Part shown: positions 1-8,400 of the stretch, piece by piece
Layout of the letters: the number at the start of each line of letters is the position of its first letter
Position numbering within the stretch: the first letter of the stretch is position 1
Assembly (NCBI GenBank): GCA_964525625.1
Contig: CAZGKY010000026.1
Span: 1 to 19,292 of the forward strand
Direction of reading: 5' to 3'
DNA from: Stramentimicrobium sp964525625
Lineage (GTDB): Bacteria > Atribacterota > Phoenicimicrobiia > Phoenicimicrobiales > Stramentimicrobiaceae
Length of the DNA: 19,292 nt
Position numbers and translations under genes: made by a program
The notes under the pieces: model-generated
Told to the model about the DNA's origin: nothing
Seen by the model: the letters and a program-made list of their open reading frames with translations, nothing else
Database searches by the model: none

Positions 1-407
1 TAATTTATGTGAATATCCTGTTCAGCCAATTCTTCCGCTTTAAGTAGTATTCTTTTCTTCAAAACCTCAATTGAGTCATTTGAATGAACTACTAAATTCC
101 ATATTATTTCTAAAGACCAAAATAAATTAATAGCAGTAGGTCGAGAATGAGATAGAGCAGCCTTAGCTTTTTTCAACTCATTAAGAAAGGTAGGTTTTCT
201 TTTTGCTTTTATATTCATTGCTGCCAGTGCCATTCCATAAGCAGCAGCAATACCAATAGCAGGAGCACCCCTAATAGCCATATTTTTAATAGCTTTTATC
301 ACTTCATGATAGGTGTTACAGGTAATAATTTCATATTTATGTGGTAATTTTCTTTGATCAATCATCAATACTCGGTTATTCTTCCACTCAATAGTTTTTG
401 CTATCAT
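1..407 (-). CDS. mtnA: S-methyl-5-thioribose-1-phosphate isomerase, N-terminal part (cut by window edge)
   Basis: Cytosolic isomerase of methionine salvage that converts 5-methylthioribose-1-phosphate to methylthioribulose-1-phosphate. I read 135 codons from an ATG at 407-405; the gene runs off the left edge, so the catalytic Cys and Asp of the family lie outside. Visible signatures are the N-terminal 'TIEW' segment, RGAPAIG at residues 46-52 followed by AAAYG at 54-58, and SRPTAINLFW at 88-97. The two arginines R46 and R89 are 43 residues apart, the same spacing as the phosphate-binding R51 and R94 of Bacillus subtilis MtnA. No strong ribosome binding site is seen; an AAGGG lies about 12-15 bases upstream. 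It starts 53 bases after the COG2426 gene and is probably the last visible gene of the obgE-led operon. The eIF2B-like regulatory relatives share the fold, but these motifs are those of the isomerase. Confidence 0.93.
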   Translation of the reverse strand, partial: MIAKTIEWKNNRVLMIDQRKLPHKYEIITCNTYHEVIKAIKNMAIRGAPAIGIAAAYGMALAAMNIKAKRKPTFLNELKKAKAALSHSRPTAINLFWSLEIIWNLVVHSNDSIEVLKKRILLKAEELAEQDIHIN

Positions 408-460
408 ATTATTTTATAACCCTTATGGTAAAAAACATCTTTTATTATAATATCTATATT

Positions 461-919
461 TTAACTTAAAATACTAATTAATCCCAAATTGGCCAGAGTA
501 ACAATAATTCCGGCACTAGCCACCCCACCCATCATCATGGGAAAGGCATACCAGAAACGTATCCCAAACAAAAAAGCTGCTACTGAGCCGGTCCATACTC
601 CAGTTCCAGGAAGAGGAATGGCCACAAAAAAAAATAAAAATAATGCTCCATATTTTTCATACTTATTTTCATATTTACCAGTTCTTCTAAATAACCAAGA
701 AAAAAATCGATCAAAGAAACACCATCTTCTTAAAAAATCAGAAAATGGTTTTAAATATTTTAGCAAAAATAGTGCTGGCACCATATTGCCCAATACAGCA
801 AAGAAATAATTTGGCCATACTGGCAAATGATAAAAATTTAAGCCTATAGGTATAGCTCCTCTTAACTCTGTCACTGGCAATGTTGATAAAAATGCAATTT
901 TCATTAAATCATTTAACAA
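461..919 (-). CDS. COG2426 family integral membrane protein (putative small multidrug export protein)
   Basis: A 152-residue, very hydrophobic protein of the PF06695/COG2426 family; the family name 'small multidrug export protein' is historical and no substrate is established. Family signatures are TELRGAIPIG near residues 17-26 and a second pseudo-repeat IPLPGTGVWTG near residues 101-111. Several membrane segments surround these Pro/Gly-rich loops, which resemble the re-entrant loops of DedA/VTT proteins. The start is uncertain. A TTG at 919-917 overlaps the end of the phosphorylase gene by 11 bases and has a GG-containing site about 12 bases upstream; an in-frame ATG at 904-902 would give a protein five residues shorter but has no visible ribosome binding site. 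The overlap suggests translational coupling to the upstream gene. Nothing in the sequence ties it functionally to nucleoside salvage. Confidence 0.85.
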   Translation of the reverse strand: MLNDLMKIAFLSTLPVTELRGAIPIGLNFYHLPVWPNYFFAVLGNMVPALFLLKYLKPFSDFLRRWCFFDRFFSWLFRRTGKYENKYEKYGALFLFFFVAIPLPGTGVWTGSVAAFLFGIRFWYAFPMMMGGVASAGIIVTLANLGLISILS

Positions 920-1736
920 TATTTTTGATTACCTTTTTTACAATTTTAGTCATTACTGGTTCTGAACGAGCTGCTGCCTCTAAAATTTCTTGAAATTGGA
1001 CCTTCTCTACCACTCCATCAATGGCCAAATCAGTTATACAAGAAATTCCTAAAACTCTCATTCCCATGTGATTAGCAACAATTACTTCAGGTATGGTTGA
1101 CATTCCAACTGCATCAGCTCCCATTTTAATTAGCATTCGATATTCTGCAGGCGTCTCAAGCATGGGACCTGTTAATCCCGCGTACACTCCCTTGTGAATT
1201 TTTATTCCTTCTGCAAGAGCAATTTTTTCGGCCAAAGCAATTAATTCTTGGTCATAGGCCTGAGACATATCAGGAAAGCGAGGTCCCAATTTTTCCTCAT
1301 TTGGCCCAATTAATGGATTATCGCCCATCAAATTAATATGATCATAAATAAGCATTAGGTCTCCCCTTTGAAAAGAACGATTCATTCCTCCAGCGGCATT
1401 AGATATAATAATAATATTTGCACCTAATTCTTTCATTACTCGCACCGGAAAGGTTATCTCTTGCATACTATAACCTTCATAATAATGAAATCTTCCTTGC
1501 ATGGCGACTACCATTTTATTTTCTAATGTACCAAAAACTAAATTACCCTGATGTCCATAAACTGTAGAAATAGGAAAATTTTTAATCTTGTCATAAGGTA
1601 TGATTATCCCATTTTCAATTTCTTCAGCAAGCCTCCCCAAACCAGTACCCAGTATAATAGAAATTTCAGGTTCAATGTTAGTATATTCTCTAATTGATTG
1701 AATGCTTTCCATAATTTTTTTTAAAATATCTTCCAT
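909..1736 (-). CDS. punA: Purine nucleoside phosphorylase, trimeric class (possibly accepts adenosine or MTA)
   Basis: Cytosolic phosphorylase that cleaves purine nucleosides with phosphate to free base and ribose-1-phosphate. I start it at the ATG at 1736: an AGGAGG sits 6 bases upstream, whereas the in-frame GTG at 1742 abuts that site. Length is 275 residues. Numbered from this ATG, the phosphate and ribose site shows GTGLG at 30-34, GHQG at 61-64 with H62, R82 and H84 in QGRFHYYEG, and MSTIPE at 212-217. The base-binding Glu is E194 in LETPAEYR. The residue matching human PNP Asn243 is Asp (D236, in CITDLA); an Asp at this place is typical of methylthioadenosine phosphorylases and favours 6-amino purines. 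The nearby mtnA gene would use the product of MTA phosphorolysis. The general assignment is firm; substrate preference is inference. Confidence 0.95.
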   Translation of the reverse strand: MEDILKKIMESIQSIREYTNIEPEISIILGTGLGRLAEEIENGIIIPYDKIKNFPISTVYGHQGNLVFGTLENKMVVAMQGRFHYYEGYSMQEITFPVRVMKELGANIIIISNAAGGMNRSFQRGDLMLIYDHINLMGDNPLIGPNEEKLGPRFPDMSQAYDQELIALAEKIALAEGIKIHKGVYAGLTGPMLETPAEYRMLIKMGADAVGMSTIPEVIVANHMGMRVLGISCITDLAIDGVVEKVQFQEILEAAARSEPVMTKIVKKVIKNIVK

Positions 1737-1757
1737 TACCACCCTCCTCTATGATTC
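1736..1757 (-). promoter_or_regulatory. Shine-Dalgarno site that fixes the punA start
   Basis: On the minus strand the bases AGAGGAGG precede GTGGTA and then ATG. The AGGAGG core is six bases from the ATG at 1736, ideal spacing, while the in-frame GTG at 1742 would begin directly after the core. This argues for the ATG and removes two residues from the longest reading frame. Confidence 0.8.
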
Positions 1758-1788
1758 ATTCATCGCTTATTTCACAACATTTATAGTG

Positions 1789-2712
1789 TTATATTCTAGG
1801 AAAAGCTTTAAAATATTCTTCTTTAATCCATTTTCTACTTACATGGGTATAAATTTGCGTGGTAGAGATATCAGAATGACCTAACATTTCTTGCACAGTT
1901 CTTAAATCTGCTCCATTTTCAATGAGATGAGTAGCTAAAGTATGTCTTAAGGTATGTGGTGTCACTCTTTTGGTAATTCCAGATTTTTGAGCATAATGCT
2001 TTATTAAAAAAAATATTGCCTGACGAGTGATGGGTTGACCATGATTATTTAAGAACAAGTGATTTGGGTCACCCTTTTTTAATAATTTCGGTCTCACTGA
2101 TTGAAGATAATTATTCAAAATCTTACCTGCTCTATCTGTAAAGGGTATCCATCTTTCTTTATTTCCCTTACCGGTACATTTTAATAATTGGTGATCCATA
2201 TTAATATCATTTCTTTCTAAGCTTATTAATTCTGAAACCCTCATTCCTGTAGCATATAAAAGTTCAATAATAGCCTGATCTCGCTTACCTAAAATCCCTA
2301 AATAATTCTTTTCGTCCAAAAGTTTATCTAATTCTTTTAAACTAAGCGCTTCAGGTAATCTCTTTTCTATTCTTGGAAACTCTATAAACCTGGTGAAGTC
2401 CTTTTTGAGATAACCCTCCGTAAATAAAAAGCGGTAAAACATTTTCAAGGCTACTAAATTGCGAAAGATAGAGTTGACAGATAAATGAATTTTATTTATA
2501 AAATGGTAATATTCAGTTATTATCTCTTTGTCTACCTCTAAAAATGATAGTCCTTTTTTATGGACCACAAATTCATAATATTTCATTAAATCATAACGAT
2601 AAGATATAATAGTATTAGCAGATAATCCTCTTTCTAAAGAAAGATATTCTAAAAAAATCTCTATCAAATCCTTCTGCTCTTTACTGTTATTATTCACAGT
2701 TTTATCATTCAT
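1789..2712 (-). CDS. xerD: Tyrosine recombinase XerC/XerD family, probably XerD
   Basis: Site-specific recombinase of 307 residues, the usual size for the XerC/D proteins that resolve chromosome dimers at dif. An N-terminal SAM-like core-binding domain (about residues 15-100, 'SLERGLSANTIISYR') precedes the catalytic domain. The full active-site set is present: R158 in ATGMRVSEL, K182 in GKGNKE, H253 and R256 in HTLRH, H279 in MLGHSD, and the nucleophile Y288 in IYTHV. The C-terminus resembles XerD more than XerC, but the two are hard to separate by eye. It starts 9 bases after the DUF3048 gene with only a weak purine-rich ribosome site, so coupled translation is likely. The xerD-phosphorylase neighbourhood recalls Firmicutes, where xerD lies near pupG. 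Its full length, housekeeping context and normal composition argue against an integron or phage integrase. Confidence 0.92.
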   Translation of the reverse strand: MNDKTVNNNSKEQKDLIEIFLEYLSLERGLSANTIISYRYDLMKYYEFVVHKKGLSFLEVDKEIITEYYHFINKIHLSVNSIFRNLVALKMFYRFLFTEGYLKKDFTRFIEFPRIEKRLPEALSLKELDKLLDEKNYLGILGKRDQAIIELLYATGMRVSELISLERNDINMDHQLLKCTGKGNKERWIPFTDRAGKILNNYLQSVRPKLLKKGDPNHLFLNNHGQPITRQAIFFLIKHYAQKSGITKRVTPHTLRHTLATHLIENGADLRTVQEMLGHSDISTTQIYTHVSRKWIKEEYFKAFPRI

Positions 2713-2721
2713 AATTGTTCT

Positions 2722-4212
2722 TTATAATGAATAATTAACTTCTGTATCGGGATGAATAATCTGAATCCATACATTTCCTGGTTGTATGGCCAGTCTATTT
2801 CCTTCTTTATTATAAAAATAGGTTTTTGATCTCAACGTTTCTTTGGTCCAGGTTATCTCTTCTGATTGGCCATTATAAATAATCAAGCCAGAACCCTTCC
2901 CGATAAAATCGATGGCTAATCTACCTTCGCTATCTATTACCTTTTTTTCATTATACTGAATAATAATGTTTTTGACCTGTAACTGCCTACCTGTTTCCGC
3001 ATCAATATGAGGTTCTCCATTTATATAGCGAATATATATTTGTTTATCAGGTAGATATTGATAACTTACTGTATAATTAATGTTATATTTGATAACTATC
3101 TTATGGACTTCTTTCCCTGAAAGTACTTCCTTCGCATCAGTTTCAAATTGATAATCACCTTTATTAACCATTTCAATATAACCTAATTTCTTTGCTTCTT
3201 CTCTTAAACGTTCGGTAGAGGAATAAAGGTTATGAGGTGGTCTTCGGTCTGTGCTTCTCCAAAAAGGCTGAAAATGTTTCAGTTCGTTGATATCATCTAT
3301 CCTTTCTTCTTTGATAAATATTGCTGCTTCTGGGCTTTCTCCAGCATGCACGTAAATAGCATTATGTTCCAGTGCTTTGATAATAAAATAAGGTCTGGCA
3401 CTACGTACCGGTCCCACTCTTTCTGCCTCTTGGGTAGCAAAAACAGCTAAAAATCGAGTGATTCCACCTTCAGCCAAAACCTCATATACTATATTGGCTT
3501 TTTCCAGCCCACTTTGTGGTCGAGAATTGCTGGCATTATCAATCATAACCGCTAACGGTCTTTTACCAAAAGGGGATTCTTTCTCCACTGTCCTTGGTAA
3601 AGTACTCAATTCACCAGGGGTAACCACTGTTCCATAGGTGGATTCAATCCGTTCTCTTCCTTCCAGTCCCAACCTCGCTTGTATTTCAAATTCTCCCTTT
3701 TCTAACACTTCACCCGCAATTTCCCTTCTACTGGCAATGCTAGGACTTAATTCTCTAACTGCTATTTGTACATCAGGTCTTAAAGATATCTCTTCTTTAG
3801 TTGGTGCAATTTCTTCCTTGGCAGGAATATCAATTTCTGGCATTTTAACTTCCACTCTGGGACTGCTTTCTTGTGGTATTTCTGTTCTTTCTACTTGTGG
3901 CTGAGTTTCAATTTCCTGAATTTTTGCTGGTTCCGGTAACATCGGTTCAACTCTTGGTCTGACACTTACCTCTGCTATTGGCTCTTCTCTGGTAATTTCA
4001 GGTCTGACCGTAGTTGGTTTTTGAATAGAAGGCAACTCCACCAGCGTAACCATTATTATATCTTCAATTTCAGGAATATTTAATAGATCAAAAGAAAGGA
4101 AATTATTAAAAAATAAAATAAAGGCAATATTAAGAATTAATGAAATTAAAAATGATCGGCCTAAAAAACTTTTAGAACGAATTTTCCTTCTTTGTATCCT
4201 GTATCCTACCAT
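2722..4212 (-). CDS. TonB/TolA-like membrane-anchored protein with C-terminal DUF3048 (YerB-like) domain
   Basis: A 496-residue protein with an unusual architecture. A basic N-terminus precedes one membrane segment at about residues 19-40, containing S24-x3-N28 where TonB and TolA have S-x3-H. Next comes 'MVTLVELPSIQKP' (54-66), a start typical of TonB-family periplasmic regions, and a Pro/Glu-rich spacer at about 60-145. From about residue 212 the protein is a DUF3048 domain pair: 'PLAVMIDNASNSRPQSGL', 'EVLAEGGITRFLAVF', 'GPVRSARPYF', 'AIYVHAGESP' and 'PPHNLYSS' are typical of the first half, and the Trp-rich end (ETL...TYFYN, GNVWIQII) of the second. DUF3048 has no established biochemical function and is usually a lipoprotein domain (B. 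subtilis YerB). Lying 54 bases after exbD, it is likely the energy-transducing partner of that motor, with DUF3048 replacing the TonB C-terminal domain. The parts are clear; the role is inference. Confidence 0.85.
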   Translation of the reverse strand: MVGYRIQRRKIRSKSFLGRSFLISLILNIAFILFFNNFLSFDLLNIPEIEDIIMVTLVELPSIQKPTTVRPEITREEPIAEVSVRPRVEPMLPEPAKIQEIETQPQVERTEIPQESSPRVEVKMPEIDIPAKEEIAPTKEEISLRPDVQIAVRELSPSIASRREIAGEVLEKGEFEIQARLGLEGRERIESTYGTVVTPGELSTLPRTVEKESPFGKRPLAVMIDNASNSRPQSGLEKANIVYEVLAEGGITRFLAVFATQEAERVGPVRSARPYFIIKALEHNAIYVHAGESPEAAIFIKEERIDDINELKHFQPFWRSTDRRPPHNLYSSTERLREEAKKLGYIEMVNKGDYQFETDAKEVLSGKEVHKIVIKYNINYTVSYQYLPDKQIYIRYINGEPHIDAETGRQLQVKNIIIQYNEKKVIDSEGRLAIDFIGKGSGLIIYNGQSEEITWTKETLRSKTYFYNKEGNRLAIQPGNVWIQIIHPDTEVNYSL

Positions 4213-4266
4213 TATCTTTATTAATCATCCTTGATTTAAATTTTTTCTATTCTTGTCTTATAATTA

Positions 4267-4671
4267 TTACTCTCTTGGCTTAGTAGCAATAGCAATTCTT
4301 TCTACCCCACCTTTTTTAATAAGATCCATCACTCTCACTACCTTACCATGGGTAACATTTTGATCAGCTTCTAAAACAACTAAGGGATTGGGACTACCTT
4401 TAATCTCTTCTCTAACCATATTAGATAAATTATTCGGATCGACTAGACGATTATTTAGATAAAGTACATTATTCTCAGTAATAGTCACTACTACATTTCT
4501 CTTTTCATTAACAGCAGCAAAATCACCAGTAGGTAAGTCTACTTTAACCCCAGTTTCCACATTAATAAATGTTGTAGTAAGCATAAAAAAAATGAGTAAT
4601 AAAAATACCACATCAATTAATGGAGTTAAATCAAATTTAAGAGATTTACTGTTGGGATGATAAAACTTCAT
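4267..4671 (-). CDS. exbD: ExbD/TolR-type proton channel subunit
   Basis: A 134-residue ExbD/TolR family protein, the partner of the upstream ExbB/TolQ protein in a proton-motive-force driven inner-membrane motor. It has a short cytoplasmic N-terminus, one membrane segment at about residues 15-37 carrying the essential protonatable Asp (D20 in 'LTPLIDVVFLLLIFF'), and a periplasmic domain from about 42 onward with the usual ending (EADQNVTHGKVVRVMDLIKKGG). The ATG at 4671 is the only usable start because TAG directly precedes it in frame; its AGGAGG lies 12 bases upstream inside the exbB coding region. The gene overlaps exbB by 26 bases, so translation is probably coupled. Whether it belongs to the Ton, Tol or another branch cannot be read from the sequence alone. 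Confidence 0.95.
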   Translation of the reverse strand: MKFYHPNSKSLKFDLTPLIDVVFLLLIFFMLTTTFINVETGVKVDLPTGDFAAVNEKRNVVVTITENNVLYLNNRLVDPNNLSNMVREEIKGSPNPLVVLEADQNVTHGKVVRVMDLIKKGGVERIAIATKPRE

Positions 4672-5302
4672 CTATTTTCATAACCTCCTCATAAACTTCT
4701 CTCTTGTTAGATAGGAGTTCCAAAATTTCTACACTCATGGCCTCCATTTCTTTTATCTGTCTTTCTACCCTATTTACAAGATAATTATAAGCAACGATAG
4801 TAGGAATAGCTACCGAAAGGCCAAACGCTGTTGTTAATAAAGCTTCAGAAATTGCACCAGCTAGTGCTTCGGGATTACCAACACCCATGGCTGAAATTAC
4901 CTGAAATCCCTTGATCATACCAAAAACTGTACCCAACAAACCCAATAGGGGAGCAATGTTACCCACTGTTGCTAAAATGGGTAGATTTTTCTCTAAAAGC
5001 GATAACTCTTGATTAGCAGTATCTTCAATTGCTTCTTTTATTTCTTCTCGAGAACTACCATATTTTAATAGAGCAGCTAAAATTATTTGGGAAATAGGAG
5101 AATAGTTTTTACGACAGGCAGTAATGGCAAAATTAATATTTCCCTTTCTAATCAAATCACTAATACGATTACTAAATTTTCTGGTAGATGTTTTAATGCT
5201 TTTTAGATAAAACATTCTTTCAAAAAAAATAGCCATAGCCAGCAAGGAACAGAAAAATATGGGGTACATTAAGAAACCGCCTTTAAAAAATAATTCAAAC
5301 AT
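4646..5302 (-). CDS. exbB: ExbB/TolQ/MotA-type proton channel subunit
   Basis: A 218-residue protein of the MotA/TolQ/ExbB family. Three membrane segments are visible at about residues 10-30, 107-132 and 152-177. The hallmark second segment reads GNIAPLLGLLGTVFGMIKGF at 114-133, and the third (ALLTTAFGLSVAIPTIVAYN) has the conserved Thr/Ala-rich pattern lining the channel with ExbD. The start ATG follows a strong AGAGGAGG with 9-base spacing. It overlaps exbD, and the two should assemble as the stator-like complex that energises the TonB-like protein encoded next. A 107-base gap separates it from the large TPR gene upstream. No flagellar genes are near, so a MotA role is unlikely. Confidence 0.95.
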   Translation of the reverse strand: MFELFFKGGFLMYPIFFCSLLAMAIFFERMFYLKSIKTSTRKFSNRISDLIRKGNINFAITACRKNYSPISQIILAALLKYGSSREEIKEAIEDTANQELSLLEKNLPILATVGNIAPLLGLLGTVFGMIKGFQVISAMGVGNPEALAGAISEALLTTAFGLSVAIPTIVAYNYLVNRVERQIKEMEAMSVEILELLSNKREVYEEVMKIDEVLSSQQ

Positions 5303-5381
5303 TAATTAGTTGCCTCCTCTTAAGTTTAAAATAATATTTTCTTGTTTAATATTAATAAATAATCTCATGATAATTTGCAAC

Positions 5382-5399
5382 CACTTTCATTATAAAGTG
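5382..5399. repeat. Short inverted repeat between the TPR gene and exbB
   Basis: CACTTT and AAAGTG form a 6-base stem around a 6-base loop just downstream of the TPR gene stop. No T-run follows on the minus strand, so it is not a convincing terminator. It could modestly shape the junction between the TPR and exbB cistrons or protect a transcript end. Confidence 0.35.
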
Positions 5400-5409
5400 T
5401 TCATATTGT

Positions 5410-8400
5410 TTATTTGGAACTTGCCTTTTCTAATTGCCTTCTGGCTATATCTATATAAGATGTATGGGAACATTTTTGTATAATCTGTTTATAAGTTTCA
5501 TTAGCCTGGAGCTGGTATCCTAATCCTTCCTGGCAAATTGCTGTCAAGTATAAAATATCACAAAAAAATGTACCAGAAGGAAAATTATCCAGGTACCGAT
5601 TTCCTACCAGTAATGCTTTCTCATATTCTTCTTTTTTATAATAACTTAGACAGAGACCATATAAAGAACCCGGTAAATATTGACTATTAGGAAATTGATT
5701 GATTAAATTTTCGAAATAAATAATACTATCAATCCAGTTTTCTTCCTCTAAGAATATTTGAGCTAAAATATAATAAGTTTCTTCTCTAAATTCACTCCCG
5801 GGAAAAGCTGTTATAAAATCTAACAACTGTAGCTTTGATTCATAATTGTTTTTCACTAAGAAGTTAATCTTTCCTATTAGAAAATGTCCCTCTGCTAAAA
5901 ACTGACTATCAGAATAATTATTAATAAGTTTATTAAAGGAGTCAATAGCCATGTGATAATCTTTAAGATTCAAATAGCACCAACCTATGCTATATTGTAC
6001 ATGCACTGCCAGGGAGTGTGAACTGTAATATCTTAAAAATTCTTGATATTGTTTAATTGCCTCTGAGTATTCCCCTTTTTTATAGCTGGTTTCTCCAGAC
6101 ATATATAAAGCTCTAATGGCAATTTCATCACCAACCGAATAGTCCACACTTTGGAAATATTCTTCTGCTTTCCCGTAATCAGCTAAACGATAGTAGCTAA
6201 GTCCCAACCAATAATTAATTTCTTGCTTCATCTTTTCTGAGATGATAATATCTTCCTCAATTTTTTTGAAAATATTGATAGCTTCTTGAAATTCTCCCTT
6301 TTCATATTTAGATTTTGCTAAGATAAAATATCCATCTCGAACTAAAGAATCATCAGGAAACCGGTCAGCATATTCTTGATACAGCAAAAGCAAACTTTGT
6401 TCATCATTTATTTTTCTGGTAGCATCTATTTTAAGTTCTAAAGCTTCTTTACTATCTAAATTCTCTACAATAGTTAATACCTCCTGATACTTGCCTAAAA
6501 GTAAATAACTTTGAGCAAGTTCTAAGGAAACTATTGGAAACATTTCACTTTCCGGAAATTGATTAATAAATCTCTCAAAGTAAGTTGTTGCTTCTTGGTC
6601 CTTGCCTGTTCTGGAATAAGCTAAACCTAAATCAAACAAGACCTTTTCTAATAAACTATCCTCTTTGATTTGAGCTATTAAATTTTTATTAAGTTCAATT
6701 ACCCTATCATATTCTTTCTGTTCTAACAGCACTCTGGCTAAAAGGTAAGCTATTTCCTCTTTCATCGGACCTTCAATTTTTGCTAACTCTTCTAAAATAT
6801 TTCTGGCTTCTTGATATTTACCTTCCCTAAAGAGGGTAAAACTATAATAATACTTGGTGGTTTCCATTAAGTCAAAATCTGGCTTATTCTTTATAATATT
6901 TGAAAAAGCAATCTTTGCTTTCTCATCAAATCCTTGCCAGAAATAAGATTGTCCTAAAATATATTCGATCTCATATCGATCAAACTTCAGGGATTCATCT
7001 AATAACAGAGATTCGTAAAGATCGATAGTTTTATTATATTTTCTTTGCTTAAAGTAAACTTTACCCAACTTATAAACTCCTTCTTGATAAAGAGCACTTC
7101 TGGGAAAATCAGTTATTAATAATTCTAAGGCTTCTTCTGCTTGGCTATAGTCTTCTAACAAAAAACTACACCAGCCATTGCCCAATAAAGAGTCTTCATA
7201 AAAAGTAGTATCCTTATAATTACTTACTATATATTTATAATGTTGATTGGCATCTTCAAAATTACCTAATTGGTATAAAGTTTCAGCTATAAGGAATCTA
7301 GCTTCTAAAAAATCAGGATTAACTTCAATAATCTCCTTTAATCTTTCCAGTGCTGAGCGATAATCACCTAAAGAATAAAAATTATATGCTAACTGATAAT
7401 AATCCCTTTCCCAATTTATATCAAAAAGTTTATCCCCACCGATTTTTTCTCTCTCTGCTAAGTATTCGTCCATTTTACCTAAATGGTAATAAGTTCGCAT
7501 TAAATAAATTCTATTCTTCTCATAATCAGGATTTTTCCCCATAGATTCTTGAAACTTTAGCAATGCCTCTTCATATTCACCAGAAATATAGTGTTGATAA
7601 CCTTGATTAAAAATCCAAACAGCTTCTCTACCAAATTCCCTTTCTTCTATGGCTTTATTTAGATATATTCGGGCAATATTATCAAAAGGATCTAATCTAA
7701 TAGCTTCTTCTAAATATTTAATGGAGTTTCCTAAGTCTCCTAAATGATAATAGCTCAAACCTAAAAAATAGTGGGCTTCTTTAAAATCTTTGTTGAGGTT
7801 GATAGACTGTGTTAGTAAACGAATGGCATCAAACCACTTCTTATTACTATAAGCATTATACCCAGTTACGTATAATTCATAAGCTTCCTTGCCATATATT
7901 TCTGCCTGTTGATACTTTCTAAAAAACCACTCAATTTCAGGATTATTTGGTTCCATCTTTTTTATCTCCTCAGCCTGTTCTAAAGCTTTAGAGATTTGAC
8001 CAGTGTCATAATATACTTGCATTAAAAATATTCGGGCTTTAATATTGTTTGGTTGATAAAAAATGGAATCCTCTAAATAATCAAGAGTAGCATTAATATC
8101 TCCTTGAGCATACTTAGAATATGCTAGGCGATATAAAGCATCTGATAATCTTTGATAACTCACCTTAATATTTGTGCTATTCTGAGCCGTCTCTATAAAC
8201 TTCTCCAGAGCCGTTATTTCTCGAAAAGTCCATTTGGTCTTTTCGTAAATTTGTGATAATAAATAATAAGCATCAGCAAAATGGGGATCTTCATAAACGG
8301 CTTTTTCTCCATAATCAATTGCTTTGGACCAGAGCGGCTTACTAGGAAAGTCTATACCTTGATATTCTTCTATAGCTTGTTCTTTTAGTACTTTAGATTT

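Noticed and set aside
489..809. 106-codon plus-strand frame
   Set aside because: It is antisense to the COG2426 membrane protein gene, which has clear family motifs; the translated product is low-complexity and unrelated to anything recognisable.
1737..1742. GTG start for the phosphorylase
   Set aside because: The GTG directly follows the AGGAGG core; the ATG six bases later has proper spacing.
3232..3904. Two plus-strand frames opposite the DUF3048 gene
   Set aside because: They are shadows of the conserved minus-strand gene, without ribosome sites; the Ser/Leu-rich product reflects the antisense of the Pro/Glu-rich spacer.
5390..5395. TATAAT on the minus strand upstream of exbB
   Set aside because: No acceptable -35 element lies 16 to 18 bases upstream and it falls inside the loop and arm of a small hairpin; not called a promoter.
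7350..7544. 64-codon plus-strand frame within the TPR gene
   Set aside because: It is antisense to recognisable TPR units and has no supporting start or composition.
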